Positions 42,579-50,342 of a stretch of 64,000 nucleotides of DNA are shown here, piece by piece. The translations under genes were made by a program, and so were the position numbers. The notes under the pieces are model-generated. The model was not told the DNA's origin, did no database searches, and saw only the letters and a program-made list of their open reading frames with translations. The DNA lies in contig CALGBY010000135.1 of assembly GCA_937886445.1 (NCBI GenBank), positions 27,871-91,870 of the forward strand, written 5' to 3'. This stretch comes from an uncultured Clostridia bacterium. GTDB taxonomy: Bacteria > Bacillota > Clostridia > Christensenellales > Aristaeellaceae. Numbering within the stretch: position 1 is the stretch's first letter; every line of letters starts with the position of its first letter.

Positions 42579-43931
42579 TTTCAGCCTGTCAAAATTACGG
42601 CACATCCACTCTGTCATCCTGATATTCGTCTCCCAAACGGCTTGATATTTTTCTTTTCCGGCAAACCAGGCGGCGGCGATGAACTGGTTTGCCAAAAGGA
42701 TATACGGGACCGCCTCTTTTTCTCTTTCTGTCATCTTTACGACAGAATCATATCCGTACATGATCCCCTGCAGAATGGCGATCCATTTTTCACACCTTTC
42801 ATCGTTTCCGGCTTCAAAGGTCTCGGATAGTATTGCCGATGCCGCGTAGCAGGGATCATATATTCTGACAGACCGTTTGCTCAAATCGAAATCTATAAAT
42901 CCCCATTTATCACCATTCATAATGATATTGCCCGGGTTCGGGTCCCGGTGAATGATCTGCGCAGGCAATCCGGGATACAGCTCATCAAATTTTTCCAAAA
43001 AGGAGTTCAAAAAACCTCTGTCGATATTCAGCATCCCGTCCATCGCCGGTACTGCCCATGTATGAATATCCCTGTTCACATCCAGTTCATCCACCGGCAC
43101 ATCAATTTTTGCCAAGGCAATGCTCAATTGCCCTACAATCTCCCCCACAAGCCTTGCTTTATCCCGTTGGTCTCCTTCATACAAAGCGCTTGCTTTGATG
43201 CGCTGCCCGTCCAGGCGCGTACTGAGCACATAGTAAACGGATTCTTCTTCAATACAGCATCTGCCGTCAAGCGCCGGAACGACCTGTGCCGATAACAAAC
43301 CGGTGCTCTCAAGAGCATCTGCGATATCGACCGTCTTTTTTGCCGTACCCGGATTTGCGGTATATTTCAGCACATATTTATCTCCGACATACTTTGCGTG
43401 ATCACTGACCGCTCCGGTCTCCGCATAGACAACATCGGAGATCCGTTCATTTTCCATTCCCCAATACTTCAGAATCTCTTTTACCTTCTTCGGGCTCATA
43501 AGAATATGTTCCTCCTGAATAATGTTGATGCGATAAGGCTTTCTCACCCTGTACCTGCTCAGATACTCCCCCGGCGTATACCCGATCTCACGAACAAAGG
43601 ACTTATAAAAACCCGCATAGGTCTCAAACCCGTATTCCAGCGCGACATCAATCATCTTCCTGCTCCGCTCTCCGGTTGAGGTATCTGTGTCTGTCTGAAA
43701 ATGATCCGTATACATTTTCAAGCTGCGATCCATACCGATCTCATATATTGCATACAGCAATCTCCTTCTGGATATATACTGCATTACCGGCATACCTACG
43801 GCGCTTTGAAACAGCCTGTAAAAATGGGACAGCGAAAACCCGGCCATTCTGCTCAGTTCTTCCGCGCAGATATCTGTTTTCAAATGTTCATCAATGTAAT
43901 CCAGTGTTTTCTGTATTGCCTCCCTGTCCAC
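42573..43931 (-). CDS. AraC-type regulator fused to an APH-like phosphotransferase
   Basis: A 452-residue fusion. Residues ~1-130 are an AraC DNA-binding domain: LSRMAGFSLSHFYRLF is the first helix-turn-helix and VALEYGFETYAGFYKSFVRE the second, with GYTPGEYL at the end. About 19 extra residues (KMYTDHFQTDTDTSTGER) lie between them and come from a palindromic repeat. Residues ~165-452 are an aminoglycoside/choline phosphotransferase-like kinase: IIHRDPNPGNIIMN (catalytic loop) and WGFIDFDLSK (metal-binding Asp). The kinase may sense or modify a small molecule. The start is GTG at 43931, with GGAGG ten bases upstream. It may control the exporter operon just downstream; this is inference. Confidence 0.82.
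   Translation of the reverse strand: MDREAIQKTLDYIDEHLKTDICAEELSRMAGFSLSHFYRLFQSAVGMPVMQYISRRRLLYAIYEIGMDRSLKMYTDHFQTDTDTSTGERSRKMIDVALEYGFETYAGFYKSFVREIGYTPGEYLSRYRVRKPYRINIIQEEHILMSPKKVKEILKYWGMENERISDVVYAETGAVSDHAKYVGDKYVLKYTANPGTAKKTVDIADALESTGLLSAQVVPALDGRCCIEEESVYYVLSTRLDGQRIKASALYEGDQRDKARLVGEIVGQLSIALAKIDVPVDELDVNRDIHTWAVPAMDGMLNIDRGFLNSFLEKFDELYPGLPAQIIHRDPNPGNIIMNGDKWGFIDFDLSKRSVRIYDPCYAASAILSETFEAGNDERCEKWIAILQGIMYGYDSVVKMTEREKEAVPYILLANQFIAAAWFAGKEKYQAVWETNIRMTEWMCRNFDRLKV
43668..43724 (+). repeat. Palindromic repeat, copy E, inside the AraC-APH gene
   Basis: The left part (CTCCGGTTGAGGTATCTG...) is a diverged form of copies A and B; the palindrome 43696-43721 is identical to 32774-32799 of copy A. 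It keeps the reading frame and encodes the extra loop between the two AraC helix-turn-helix units. Confidence 0.8.
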
Positions 43932-44392
43932 TGGAGCACCACCTCCCCGTATCACCTGCGGCCGCGAATATATTATATGACATTTTTTCAAAAAAACATT
44001 TCCCGTTTTGCCATTTTCACGGCAGCGGAATGGTTTTTTCCGGCCAATCACTGTTCCCCTTCAGCGGCCCCCGCGCCTGCTTTTGATCAGCATCGGGAGG
44101 CCTGTACCTGTCCGCTGTCTCATATGTGAGGACACTCTTCCGGCATCAGAATACCGGATGCGGTATCTGACGCCCGGAAAAGGAGGCACAGCAGCGGTAG
44201 GCCTCTTGCCATCCATATCAACTTGACCTCTGCCTCCCTCATTTCGTTTACTTATAACAACCCGGTTTTCTGATGGCCGGGCTGTTTTTCTGTCTGTAAG
44301 CTTACGGACGGCGTACAGCCTCACCGGGGAAAATCATCATCCTCCGTATGCTCCGGTATGATTTCTTCTCCCGGATCTACCGGTCCGGGAGC
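43932..44392. other. Intergenic region upstream of the AraC-APH gene
   Basis: No supported gene. It contains a minus-strand TATAAT-like box (about 43970-43980) without a clear -35 and a short CCCGG/CCGGG hairpin near 44263-44285 followed by T. Small open frames here lack ribosome binding sites. Confidence 0.4.
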
Positions 44393-44431
44393 AAAGAAAA
44401 ACCCGGAAAGCCTTGATAAAGACTTTCCGGG
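44393..44431 (-). terminator. Terminator of tRNA-Val
   Basis: CCCGGAAAG / CTTTCCGGG stem, then TTTTTCTTT on the minus strand, four bases after the tRNA. Confidence 0.92.
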
Positions 44432-44434
44432 CAA

Positions 44435-44511
44435 TGGTGGGATTAGTAGGGCTCGAACCTATGACCTCCACGATGTCAACGTGGCGCTCTAACCAACTGA
44501 GCTATAATCCC
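44435..44511 (-). tRNA. tRNA-Val(GAC)
   Basis: A 77-base cloverleaf including encoded CCA. The acceptor arm GGGATTA pairs with TAATCCC; the anticodon stem CCACG / CGTGG encloses the loop TTGACAT, giving anticodon GAC (reads GUC/GUU). The T-arm has GGTTCGAGCC and the discriminator base is A. This anticodon matches the GUC specifier in the valS T-box in this window. Confidence 0.96.
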
Positions 44512-44524
44512 GAGCGCGTATAGA

Positions 44525-44553
44525 ATATTAACATATACGCGTTGGTTTGTCAA
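44525..44553 (-). promoter_or_regulatory. Promoter of tRNA-Val
   Basis: Minus-strand TTGACA (44553-44548) and TAATAT (44530-44525), spacing 17. Confidence 0.8.
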
Positions 44554-44685
44554 CTGTTTTTTTATATGATCGCAAATGATTCCCGCGTTAGGCGTACAGA
44601 CCGGTTTCAGGCTTCGCGGCGGTCCGAAGCGTTCCCGCGACGGGTAATTTGCCGCAGAGCGGTCTTTCACATTTCTGTTATTCTG

Positions 44686-46791
44686 TCAGGTCACGCTGAA
44701 TAGAAGCTGGCTGTAGGAAGGATAAGGCCACTTCGTGCTGTCGCAGATCAGCTCCAGCTGATCCGCCGCGCTTCTCAGCTCATTCATCGCCGGGATCACC
44801 GCTTCCTTATAGCAGCCCGCTCTGGCAGTGATACAGCTGCCGGCGGCTGCCTGCCGCATCGCTTCGGCAAGAGAGGCGATGCTCCGGTTCAGCCGCGCCG
44901 CAAGCTCGCACATTCTGCTCAGCAGTTCCTTTTCCGGTGTAACATCCAGCCCGGCATCCGCGCCAAGCACCGCGCTGAGCGCTTCCGCGGTTTCCTTTTT
45001 GCACCGTATCACAGCGGGAAGAATTTCCTGTCTGGCCATGCGAAGCATCGTTTCCGCTTCGATGCGGATGATCTTCGCGTAATTGCCGATCAGGATCTCA
45101 TACCTGCCTTCCATCTCCGCCTTAGAGAACACGCCGTGCCGCTCAAACAGCGCCACATTCTTATCATCCAGCATATGAGAAAGCGCGTCCGGCGTGGTGG
45201 GCAGGTCTATCAGACCGCGTGCCGCCGCTTCCACCTTCCAGGCCTCATCATATCCGTTTCCGTTAAAGAGGATGCGCTTATGCTCCCGGATCACGCTGCA
45301 GATCAGCGTATGCAATGCGTCGTTGAAATCCTCCGCTTTTTCCAGCACATCGGCAAACTGGCGCAATTCCTCCGCCACCGCGGTATTCAGCACCGTATTG
45401 GTATCGGAAATGGACGCGGATGAGCCGAGAGAGCGGAACTCAAACTTATTGCCCGTAAAGGCAAACGGAGAGGTACGGTTGCGGTCCGTTGAATCCTTGG
45501 GGAAACGCGGAAGGGTGTGTACCCCTACCTTCATCACCGTTTTCTCCCTCGCGCTGTAAGGCTTTTCCGCCTCCAGCGCATCCAGGATCTCGCTGAGTTC
45601 ATCGCCCAGAAAGATGCTGATCACAGCAGGCGGCGCCTCACTGGCGCCCAGACGGCGGTCGTTTCCGGCCGAAGCAACAGAGATGCGCAGCATTTCGGGA
45701 TATTCATCCACCGCCTTGATCACCGCGCAAAGGAACAGCAGAAAACGCGCGTTCAGATAGGGCGTATCCCCCGGCTCAAAAAGATTTTCACCGGTATCGG
45801 TGGTAAGTGACCAGTTATTATGCTTGCCGCTTCCGTTCACGCCCTCAAAAGGTTTTTCATGCAGCAGGCAAACAAGATCATGTCTGCGTGCCACCTTTTT
45901 CACGGTCTCCATCGTCAGCTGGTTATAATCCGCCGCGATATTGGCCGTGGAAAAAATAGGAGCCAGCTCATGCTGCGCGGGAGCGGATTCATTATGGCGT
46001 GTTTTATCCGGAATGCCGAGCTTCCAAAGCTCTTCATCCGTTTCCGCCATGAACGCGGCTACGCGCGGCTTGATCGTGCCGTAATAGTGATCGTCCAGCT
46101 CCTGTCCCTTGGGCGGCTTGGCTCCGAAAAGCGTGCGGCCGGTGATCACAAGATCGGGCCGCTTTTCGTACACAGTACGGTCTACCAGAAAATACTCCTG
46201 CTCCGGGCCGACAGTGGGAAGCACATGGCATACCTCGCTGTTGCCGAACAGCTTCAGCACGCGCACAGCCTGCCTGTCCAGCGCTTCCATTGAACGCAGA
46301 AGCGGTGTTTTGGTATCCAGCGCTTCCCCGCCCCAGGAGCAGAAAGCGGTGGGAATATAAAGCGTATTATCCTTGATGAAGGCATAGGAGTTCGGATCCC
46401 ATGCCGTATAGCCTCTGGCCTCAAAGGTGGCCCGCAGCCCGCCGGAAGGCAGAGATGAAGCGTCCGATTCGCCCTTTACCAGCTCTTTTCCTGAAAAAAC
46501 CATCATGACCCCGCCGTCACCGGTGGGAGAAATAAAGCTGTCATGCTTCTCGGCGGTCACGCCTGTAAGCGGTTGAAACCAGTGGGTAAAGTGTGTGGCA
46601 CCCTTTTCCACCGCCCAGTCCTTCATGGCAGCGGCAACTTCATTCGCGATGGAGATATCCAGCTTTTTTCCGTCCTTCATGGTACGCTGCAGGCGTTCAT
46701 AGGTATCCTGAGGCAGGCGCTTTTTCATCACAGCGTCTGAAAAAACCATACTGCCGAATATTTCGGGAACATTCGTCATCTTTTGTACCAT
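44686..46791 (-). CDS. glnN: Glutamine synthetase type III
   Basis: A 701-residue enzyme that makes glutamine from glutamate, ammonia and ATP. The length and the motifs FEARGYTAWDPNSYAFI, GPEQEYFLVD, ESAPAQHELAPIF, FEGVNGSGKHNNWSL and RTSPFAFTGNKFEFRSLGSS are those of GSIII, not the ~450-residue GSI. The start at 46791 has GGAGGG seven bases upstream. Together with the citrate-to-oxoglutarate operon it links carbon flow to nitrogen assimilation. It has a consensus promoter; no PII or GlnR gene is nearby. Confidence 0.95.
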   Translation of the reverse strand: MVQKMTNVPEIFGSMVFSDAVMKKRLPQDTYERLQRTMKDGKKLDISIANEVAAAMKDWAVEKGATHFTHWFQPLTGVTAEKHDSFISPTGDGGVMMVFSGKELVKGESDASSLPSGGLRATFEARGYTAWDPNSYAFIKDNTLYIPTAFCSWGGEALDTKTPLLRSMEALDRQAVRVLKLFGNSEVCHVLPTVGPEQEYFLVDRTVYEKRPDLVITGRTLFGAKPPKGQELDDHYYGTIKPRVAAFMAETDEELWKLGIPDKTRHNESAPAQHELAPIFSTANIAADYNQLTMETVKKVARRHDLVCLLHEKPFEGVNGSGKHNNWSLTTDTGENLFEPGDTPYLNARFLLFLCAVIKAVDEYPEMLRISVASAGNDRRLGASEAPPAVISIFLGDELSEILDALEAEKPYSAREKTVMKVGVHTLPRFPKDSTDRNRTSPFAFTGNKFEFRSLGSSASISDTNTVLNTAVAEELRQFADVLEKAEDFNDALHTLICSVIREHKRILFNGNGYDEAWKVEAAARGLIDLPTTPDALSHMLDDKNVALFERHGVFSKAEMEGRYEILIGNYAKIIRIEAETMLRMARQEILPAVIRCKKETAEALSAVLGADAGLDVTPEKELLSRMCELAARLNRSIASLAEAMRQAAAGSCITARAGCYKEAVIPAMNELRSAADQLELICDSTKWPYPSYSQLLFSVT

Positions 46792-46836
46792 TCCGGATCC
46801 CTCCAAAGCATTCGCCGGAGCGAAAATACAGCATTG

Positions 46837-46865
46837 ATTATAAATAATGCGCTGTATGATGTCAA
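46837..46865 (-). promoter_or_regulatory. Promoter of glnN
   Basis: Minus-strand TTGACA (46865-46860) and TATAAT (46842-46837), spacing 17; a full consensus match. Confidence 0.92.
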
Positions 46866-46911
46866 TAACGCTGCCGCGAATATGATAAATAAACCAATTT
46901 TTGCACAAAAG

Positions 46912-46933
46912 CGGCAGCCGTTTCCGGCTGCCG
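46912..46933 (-). terminator. Terminator of the AI-2E family gene
   Basis: CGGCAGCCG / CGGCTGCCG stem with TTTC-type loop; on the minus strand followed by CTTTTG. Confidence 0.75.
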
Positions 46934-46941
46934 TGACACTG

Positions 46942-48366
46942 TTATTTATTCTTCTTATTGCCTTTTTTGCCCCGTTTCTTCTCCGTGCCGAACCATATTT
47001 CATTCTCTTCTTCTTCCGGGGTCATGTCCGATGGCTTTTCGGTATCGTTTTCCTGCGTACCGGCCGGGTCTGCGCTTTCCGCCGGGCTCTCCTCATCCGG
47101 AAACACTTCTTCCGGCTGCAAAACGGCATCGCCGTCAAATAGTCCCGCATCAGGCGCAGCAGCCTCCATAGGGATGCTTACGGGTATGCCGCCGCTGCCT
47201 CCGCTGAACTGAAGCGGCGGTTCGTTTCCGGCAGGCTCTGATTCCTCTTGGCTCTTTTCCCTCTCGCTCACCTTGCTGCGCAGGATCCTGTACACGACTG
47301 CCACCATCGGCACACCGATGATCATTCCGAAAATGCCGAACAGCCCGCCTCCCACCAGTACCGCCGCCAGCACCCAGATACCGGGAAGACCCATGCTTTT
47401 CCCGAGGATCTTCGGATAAATGACATTGCCCACGATCTGCCACAGGCAAAGGATGAACAGCGTAAACCAGAGGGCCATGGAGGGCTCACGGGCCAGCACG
47501 ATCAGGATACCCACTACCGAGCCCAGAACGGAGCCCAGCAGCGGTATAAAGGACATAGCGCCCACAAAGATGCTGATCATCACCGGCTCCGGAAAGCCAA
47601 ACAGGTACATACCGCCGATGCACACGACCGTAAGGATACCGGCCTGGATCAGCTGCCCGATAATAAAGGATGAAAACACCCTGTTGCTGTCCCTGCACGC
47701 GTTCATTACGCCCGGGAAGCGCTTGGGAGGCACATAGGCCGCAAGCAGCCGTCTGCAGTTTCTGAGCAGCTTTTCCTTGTTATAGAGCATGGAAAGAGAG
47801 AAGAATATACTCATCACCACGCTGTAGACAACATTGATCGCCGAGGCGATCATGCTGGTCGCGGAACCGATCCATGTGCCTACACCGCCGAGCAGATAGC
47901 TTGTTACAAGCCTGATGATCTTATCGGCGTCAAACTGGTTTTTTTCAAGATAATCAGTCAGACTGGGCATCAGATCCCGGTGTTCAATGGAAAACTGCTT
48001 CAGCTTTTCATACAGGGACGGCAATGCCGCGGTGAACGCGATAACGGTGTTTTCAACAGAAGGAATGATCAGGTAGATCACCAGCGCGATCAGCAGGATC
48101 ACGATAATGAACGATATAAGGATCGTGAGCGTTCGCCGCACCTTCAGGGCAAGAGCGTTTTTCGCGTTCGGAAGGATGATTTTTTCCAGCTGCTCAACAA
48201 AAATATTCATCACATAAGCCAGCGCGGAACCGGCAAAAAGAGGCATCATCACATTCAGAACGGTCTCCGCACCCGGCAGCAGCTCTGAAAGATAGATCAG
48301 TGCGAGCGCGGCGATCAGCGTGATCAGCAAAACACGCCTCAATCTGACATTTTCATTTTTCTGCAC
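46942..48366 (-). CDS. AI-2E family transporter (UPF0118-like)
   Basis: A 474-residue membrane protein with about eight helices. LIQAGILTVVCIGGMYLFGF, MSFIPLLGSVLGSVVG and the GLPGIWVLAAVLVGGGLFGI segment are the conserved core. Members have been linked to autoinducer-2 export or Na+(Li+)/H+ antiport; the function here is open. The C-terminal ~110 residues are an acidic, disordered tail that ends in a Lys-rich stretch (KKRGKKGNKKNK), unusual in length. Confidence 0.88.
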   Translation of the reverse strand: MQKNENVRLRRVLLITLIAALALIYLSELLPGAETVLNVMMPLFAGSALAYVMNIFVEQLEKIILPNAKNALALKVRRTLTILISFIIVILLIALVIYLIIPSVENTVIAFTAALPSLYEKLKQFSIEHRDLMPSLTDYLEKNQFDADKIIRLVTSYLLGGVGTWIGSATSMIASAINVVYSVVMSIFFSLSMLYNKEKLLRNCRRLLAAYVPPKRFPGVMNACRDSNRVFSSFIIGQLIQAGILTVVCIGGMYLFGFPEPVMISIFVGAMSFIPLLGSVLGSVVGILIVLAREPSMALWFTLFILCLWQIVGNVIYPKILGKSMGLPGIWVLAAVLVGGGLFGIFGMIIGVPMVAVVYRILRSKVSEREKSQEESEPAGNEPPLQFSGGSGGIPVSIPMEAAAPDAGLFDGDAVLQPEEVFPDEESPAESADPAGTQENDTEKPSDMTPEEEENEIWFGTEKKRGKKGNKKNK

Positions 48367-48404
48367 AGCACTTCACCCTCCTTTTTTCTGTGTGATCCGG
48401 TACT

Positions 48405-48433
48405 ATTGTATATTTCCCGTGCCCGTGCGTCAA
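48405..48433 (-). promoter_or_regulatory. Promoter of the AI-2E family gene
   Basis: Minus-strand TTGACG (48433-48428) and TACAAT (48410-48405), spacing 17. Confidence 0.78.
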
Positions 48434-48466
48434 TACCCGCGCTGAAGCTTTTCTCCTTGCTCCGGC

Positions 48467-49330
48467 TCATTCATCGCAGAACAGCTTTCTCAGGTTCAGC
48501 GAAGCGGCATATACGGCGTTTTTCTTTTCGCCGTTCCGCTTCAGAATCTCCATAGCCCCTCTCAGGTCCGTTCCCTCGCTGATCATCGCCTCCACCAGCT
48601 TCGCTTCAACAGTGATATCAGCGGAGGGCGTTTCCTTTTCAGGCAGCTTCACATTGCGAAGATCCACGACAAGGCAGTATTCTCCCTTGTCGCTCTTTTC
48701 GTTTTCATCCAGTGCCCTGAATATCTCCTCCGCGCTGCCGCGAAGCGTCAGCTCATGCAGCTTTGTCAGGTCACAGCTGGCGGAGATCAGCGCGCCGGGA
48801 AGCGTTTCCGTGATCGTTTTTACCAGTTCCTTTACCCTGTAGGGAGATTCGTGTATCACCGCGCAGGTGCATCTTGACGCGATATCGTAAAGCTTTTCTT
48901 TCAATTCACCCTTTTGCCTCGGCAAAAAGCCGAAAAAGGTGAATTCGGTGATATCAAAACCACTCACACTCACCGCGGCCGCCATCGCGCTGGGCCCTGC
49001 TACGGCATAAACGGGAATGCCCGCCGCGGCCGCCTCCTTCACAAGAAAAGTGCCCGGATCGGATATCGCCGGTGTACCGGCATCCGTGACCAGTGCCACA
49101 TCGATATTCTCATCCAGCATCCTGTGCACGATCTCCGAGCTTTTCCCGCGTTCATTATGCTGATGGCAGCTTGTGAGCGGTGTGGATATGCCGAAATGGC
49201 TTGTCAGCTTCATTGTTACGCGTGTATCCTCCGCGGCGATCAGCGATACCTTTTTCAATGTATCTACCGCCCGCGGGCTCATATCTCCGAGATTGCCTAT
49301 CGGGGTAGCTACTACATACAACGCACTCAT
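48467..49330 (-). CDS. rsmI: 16S rRNA (cytidine1402-2'-O)-methyltransferase
   Basis: A 287-residue tetrapyrrole-methylase-fold enzyme. LYVVATPIGNLGDMSPRAVD, the TSCHQHNERGKS region, ALVTDAGTPAISDPG and FFGFLPRQKGELK are diagnostic. It methylates the ribose of C1402 in 16S rRNA, the nucleotide whose base is methylated by RsmH, encoded just upstream on the same strand. The C-terminal domain (AMEILKRNGEKKNAVYAASL) is complete. Confidence 0.94.
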   Translation of the reverse strand: MSALYVVATPIGNLGDMSPRAVDTLKKVSLIAAEDTRVTMKLTSHFGISTPLTSCHQHNERGKSSEIVHRMLDENIDVALVTDAGTPAISDPGTFLVKEAAAAGIPVYAVAGPSAMAAAVSVSGFDITEFTFFGFLPRQKGELKEKLYDIASRCTCAVIHESPYRVKELVKTITETLPGALISASCDLTKLHELTLRGSAEEIFRALDENEKSDKGEYCLVVDLRNVKLPEKETPSADITVEAKLVEAMISEGTDLRGAMEILKRNGEKKNAVYAASLNLRKLFCDE

Positions 49331-49358
49331 TTTTTCCTTATCCTCCGGCAGGCGGAAT

Positions 49359-50288
49359 TCACGGCATCACGCCCGTTTTTTCAAATACACGCAGCGTCGC
49401 GCTGTGGGCACGCGGATTCTTTTCCGTCTCCTCCCGGGTAGGCCTGATCGCAGAGCTGGCCTTTCCCAGTGAAACCTTTCCGCAGGTACATATGGGTGCC
49501 TTGGGCGGGCATACGCAGGGAGCCTGCAGCCTTCTGAAGGTATGCTTGACGATCCTATCCTCAATGGAATGGAAGGTGATCACACACAGCCTTCCGCCGG
49601 GTTTCAAAAGCTCCGTCCAGTCCTCCAGCGCCTTTTCAAGCGGCGCCAGTTCATCGTTCACGGCAATGCGGACAGCCTGAAAGGTGCGTCTGGCGGGATG
49701 GCCGTCGTCTTTTCTGCGTACCGCCTTCGGGATCGCGGCATCCACTATCCCCACAAGATCCATCGTGGTGCGCAGCGGTGACGCCTTTCTTCTCTCGCAA
49801 AGCACCTTCGCGATGCGTGCCGACCATTTTTCATCTCCGTAATCATAAAGGACGCGTGTCAATTCCTGCTCCGGCACGGTGTTCAGCCAATCCGCCGCCG
49901 TCATTCCCGCAGAGGTATCCATACGCATATCCAGAGGCGCGTCCTCATGATAGGAAAAACCGCGTTCGGCATTATCCAGCTGATAACTTGAAACACCCAG
50001 ATCCAGCAGTCCGCCATCCAGACGGACCTCTCCCAGCAGCGCCTTTACATCGTGAAAATTGCCGTGCAGCGCATGAAAGCCGGGAAAACCCTTCAGCCTT
50101 TCCCCTGCCGCGGCGATCGCTTCTTCATCTCTGTCTATGCCGTACAGTGTACCGTTCCCGATCCTTTTTGCTATCTCAAGGCTGTGTCCCCCGCCGCCCA
50201 GTGTTCCGTCGGCATATACGCCGCCCTCAGCCGGCTCAAGGTATTCAAGCACCTCATTCAGCATGACCGGAATATGGTGAAACTCCAT
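49359..50288 (-). CDS. rsmH: 16S rRNA (cytosine1402-N4)-methyltransferase
   Basis: A 309-residue SAM-dependent enzyme. EFHHIPVMLNEVLEYL opens the protein, DGTLGGGGHSLEIAKRIGNG binds SAM, and LDLGVSSYQLDNAERGFSYH and VITFHSIEDRIVKHTF are conserved. Here it stands between valS and rsmI, not in the usual mraZ-rsmH-ftsL division cluster. Confidence 0.95.
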   Translation of the reverse strand: MEFHHIPVMLNEVLEYLEPAEGGVYADGTLGGGGHSLEIAKRIGNGTLYGIDRDEEAIAAAGERLKGFPGFHALHGNFHDVKALLGEVRLDGGLLDLGVSSYQLDNAERGFSYHEDAPLDMRMDTSAGMTAADWLNTVPEQELTRVLYDYGDEKWSARIAKVLCERRKASPLRTTMDLVGIVDAAIPKAVRRKDDGHPARRTFQAVRIAVNDELAPLEKALEDWTELLKPGGRLCVITFHSIEDRIVKHTFRRLQAPCVCPPKAPICTCGKVSLGKASSAIRPTREETEKNPRAHSATLRVFEKTGVMP

Positions 50289-50342
50289 TTCGTTCTCCTT
50301 GAAAACGGCGGGACGGAAAACTTCCGCCCCGCCGGCGTCAAA

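Noticed and set aside
44061..44324. Minus-strand frame of 87 codons upstream of the AraC-APH gene
   Set aside because: No ribosome binding site, and the composition fits non-coding sequence.
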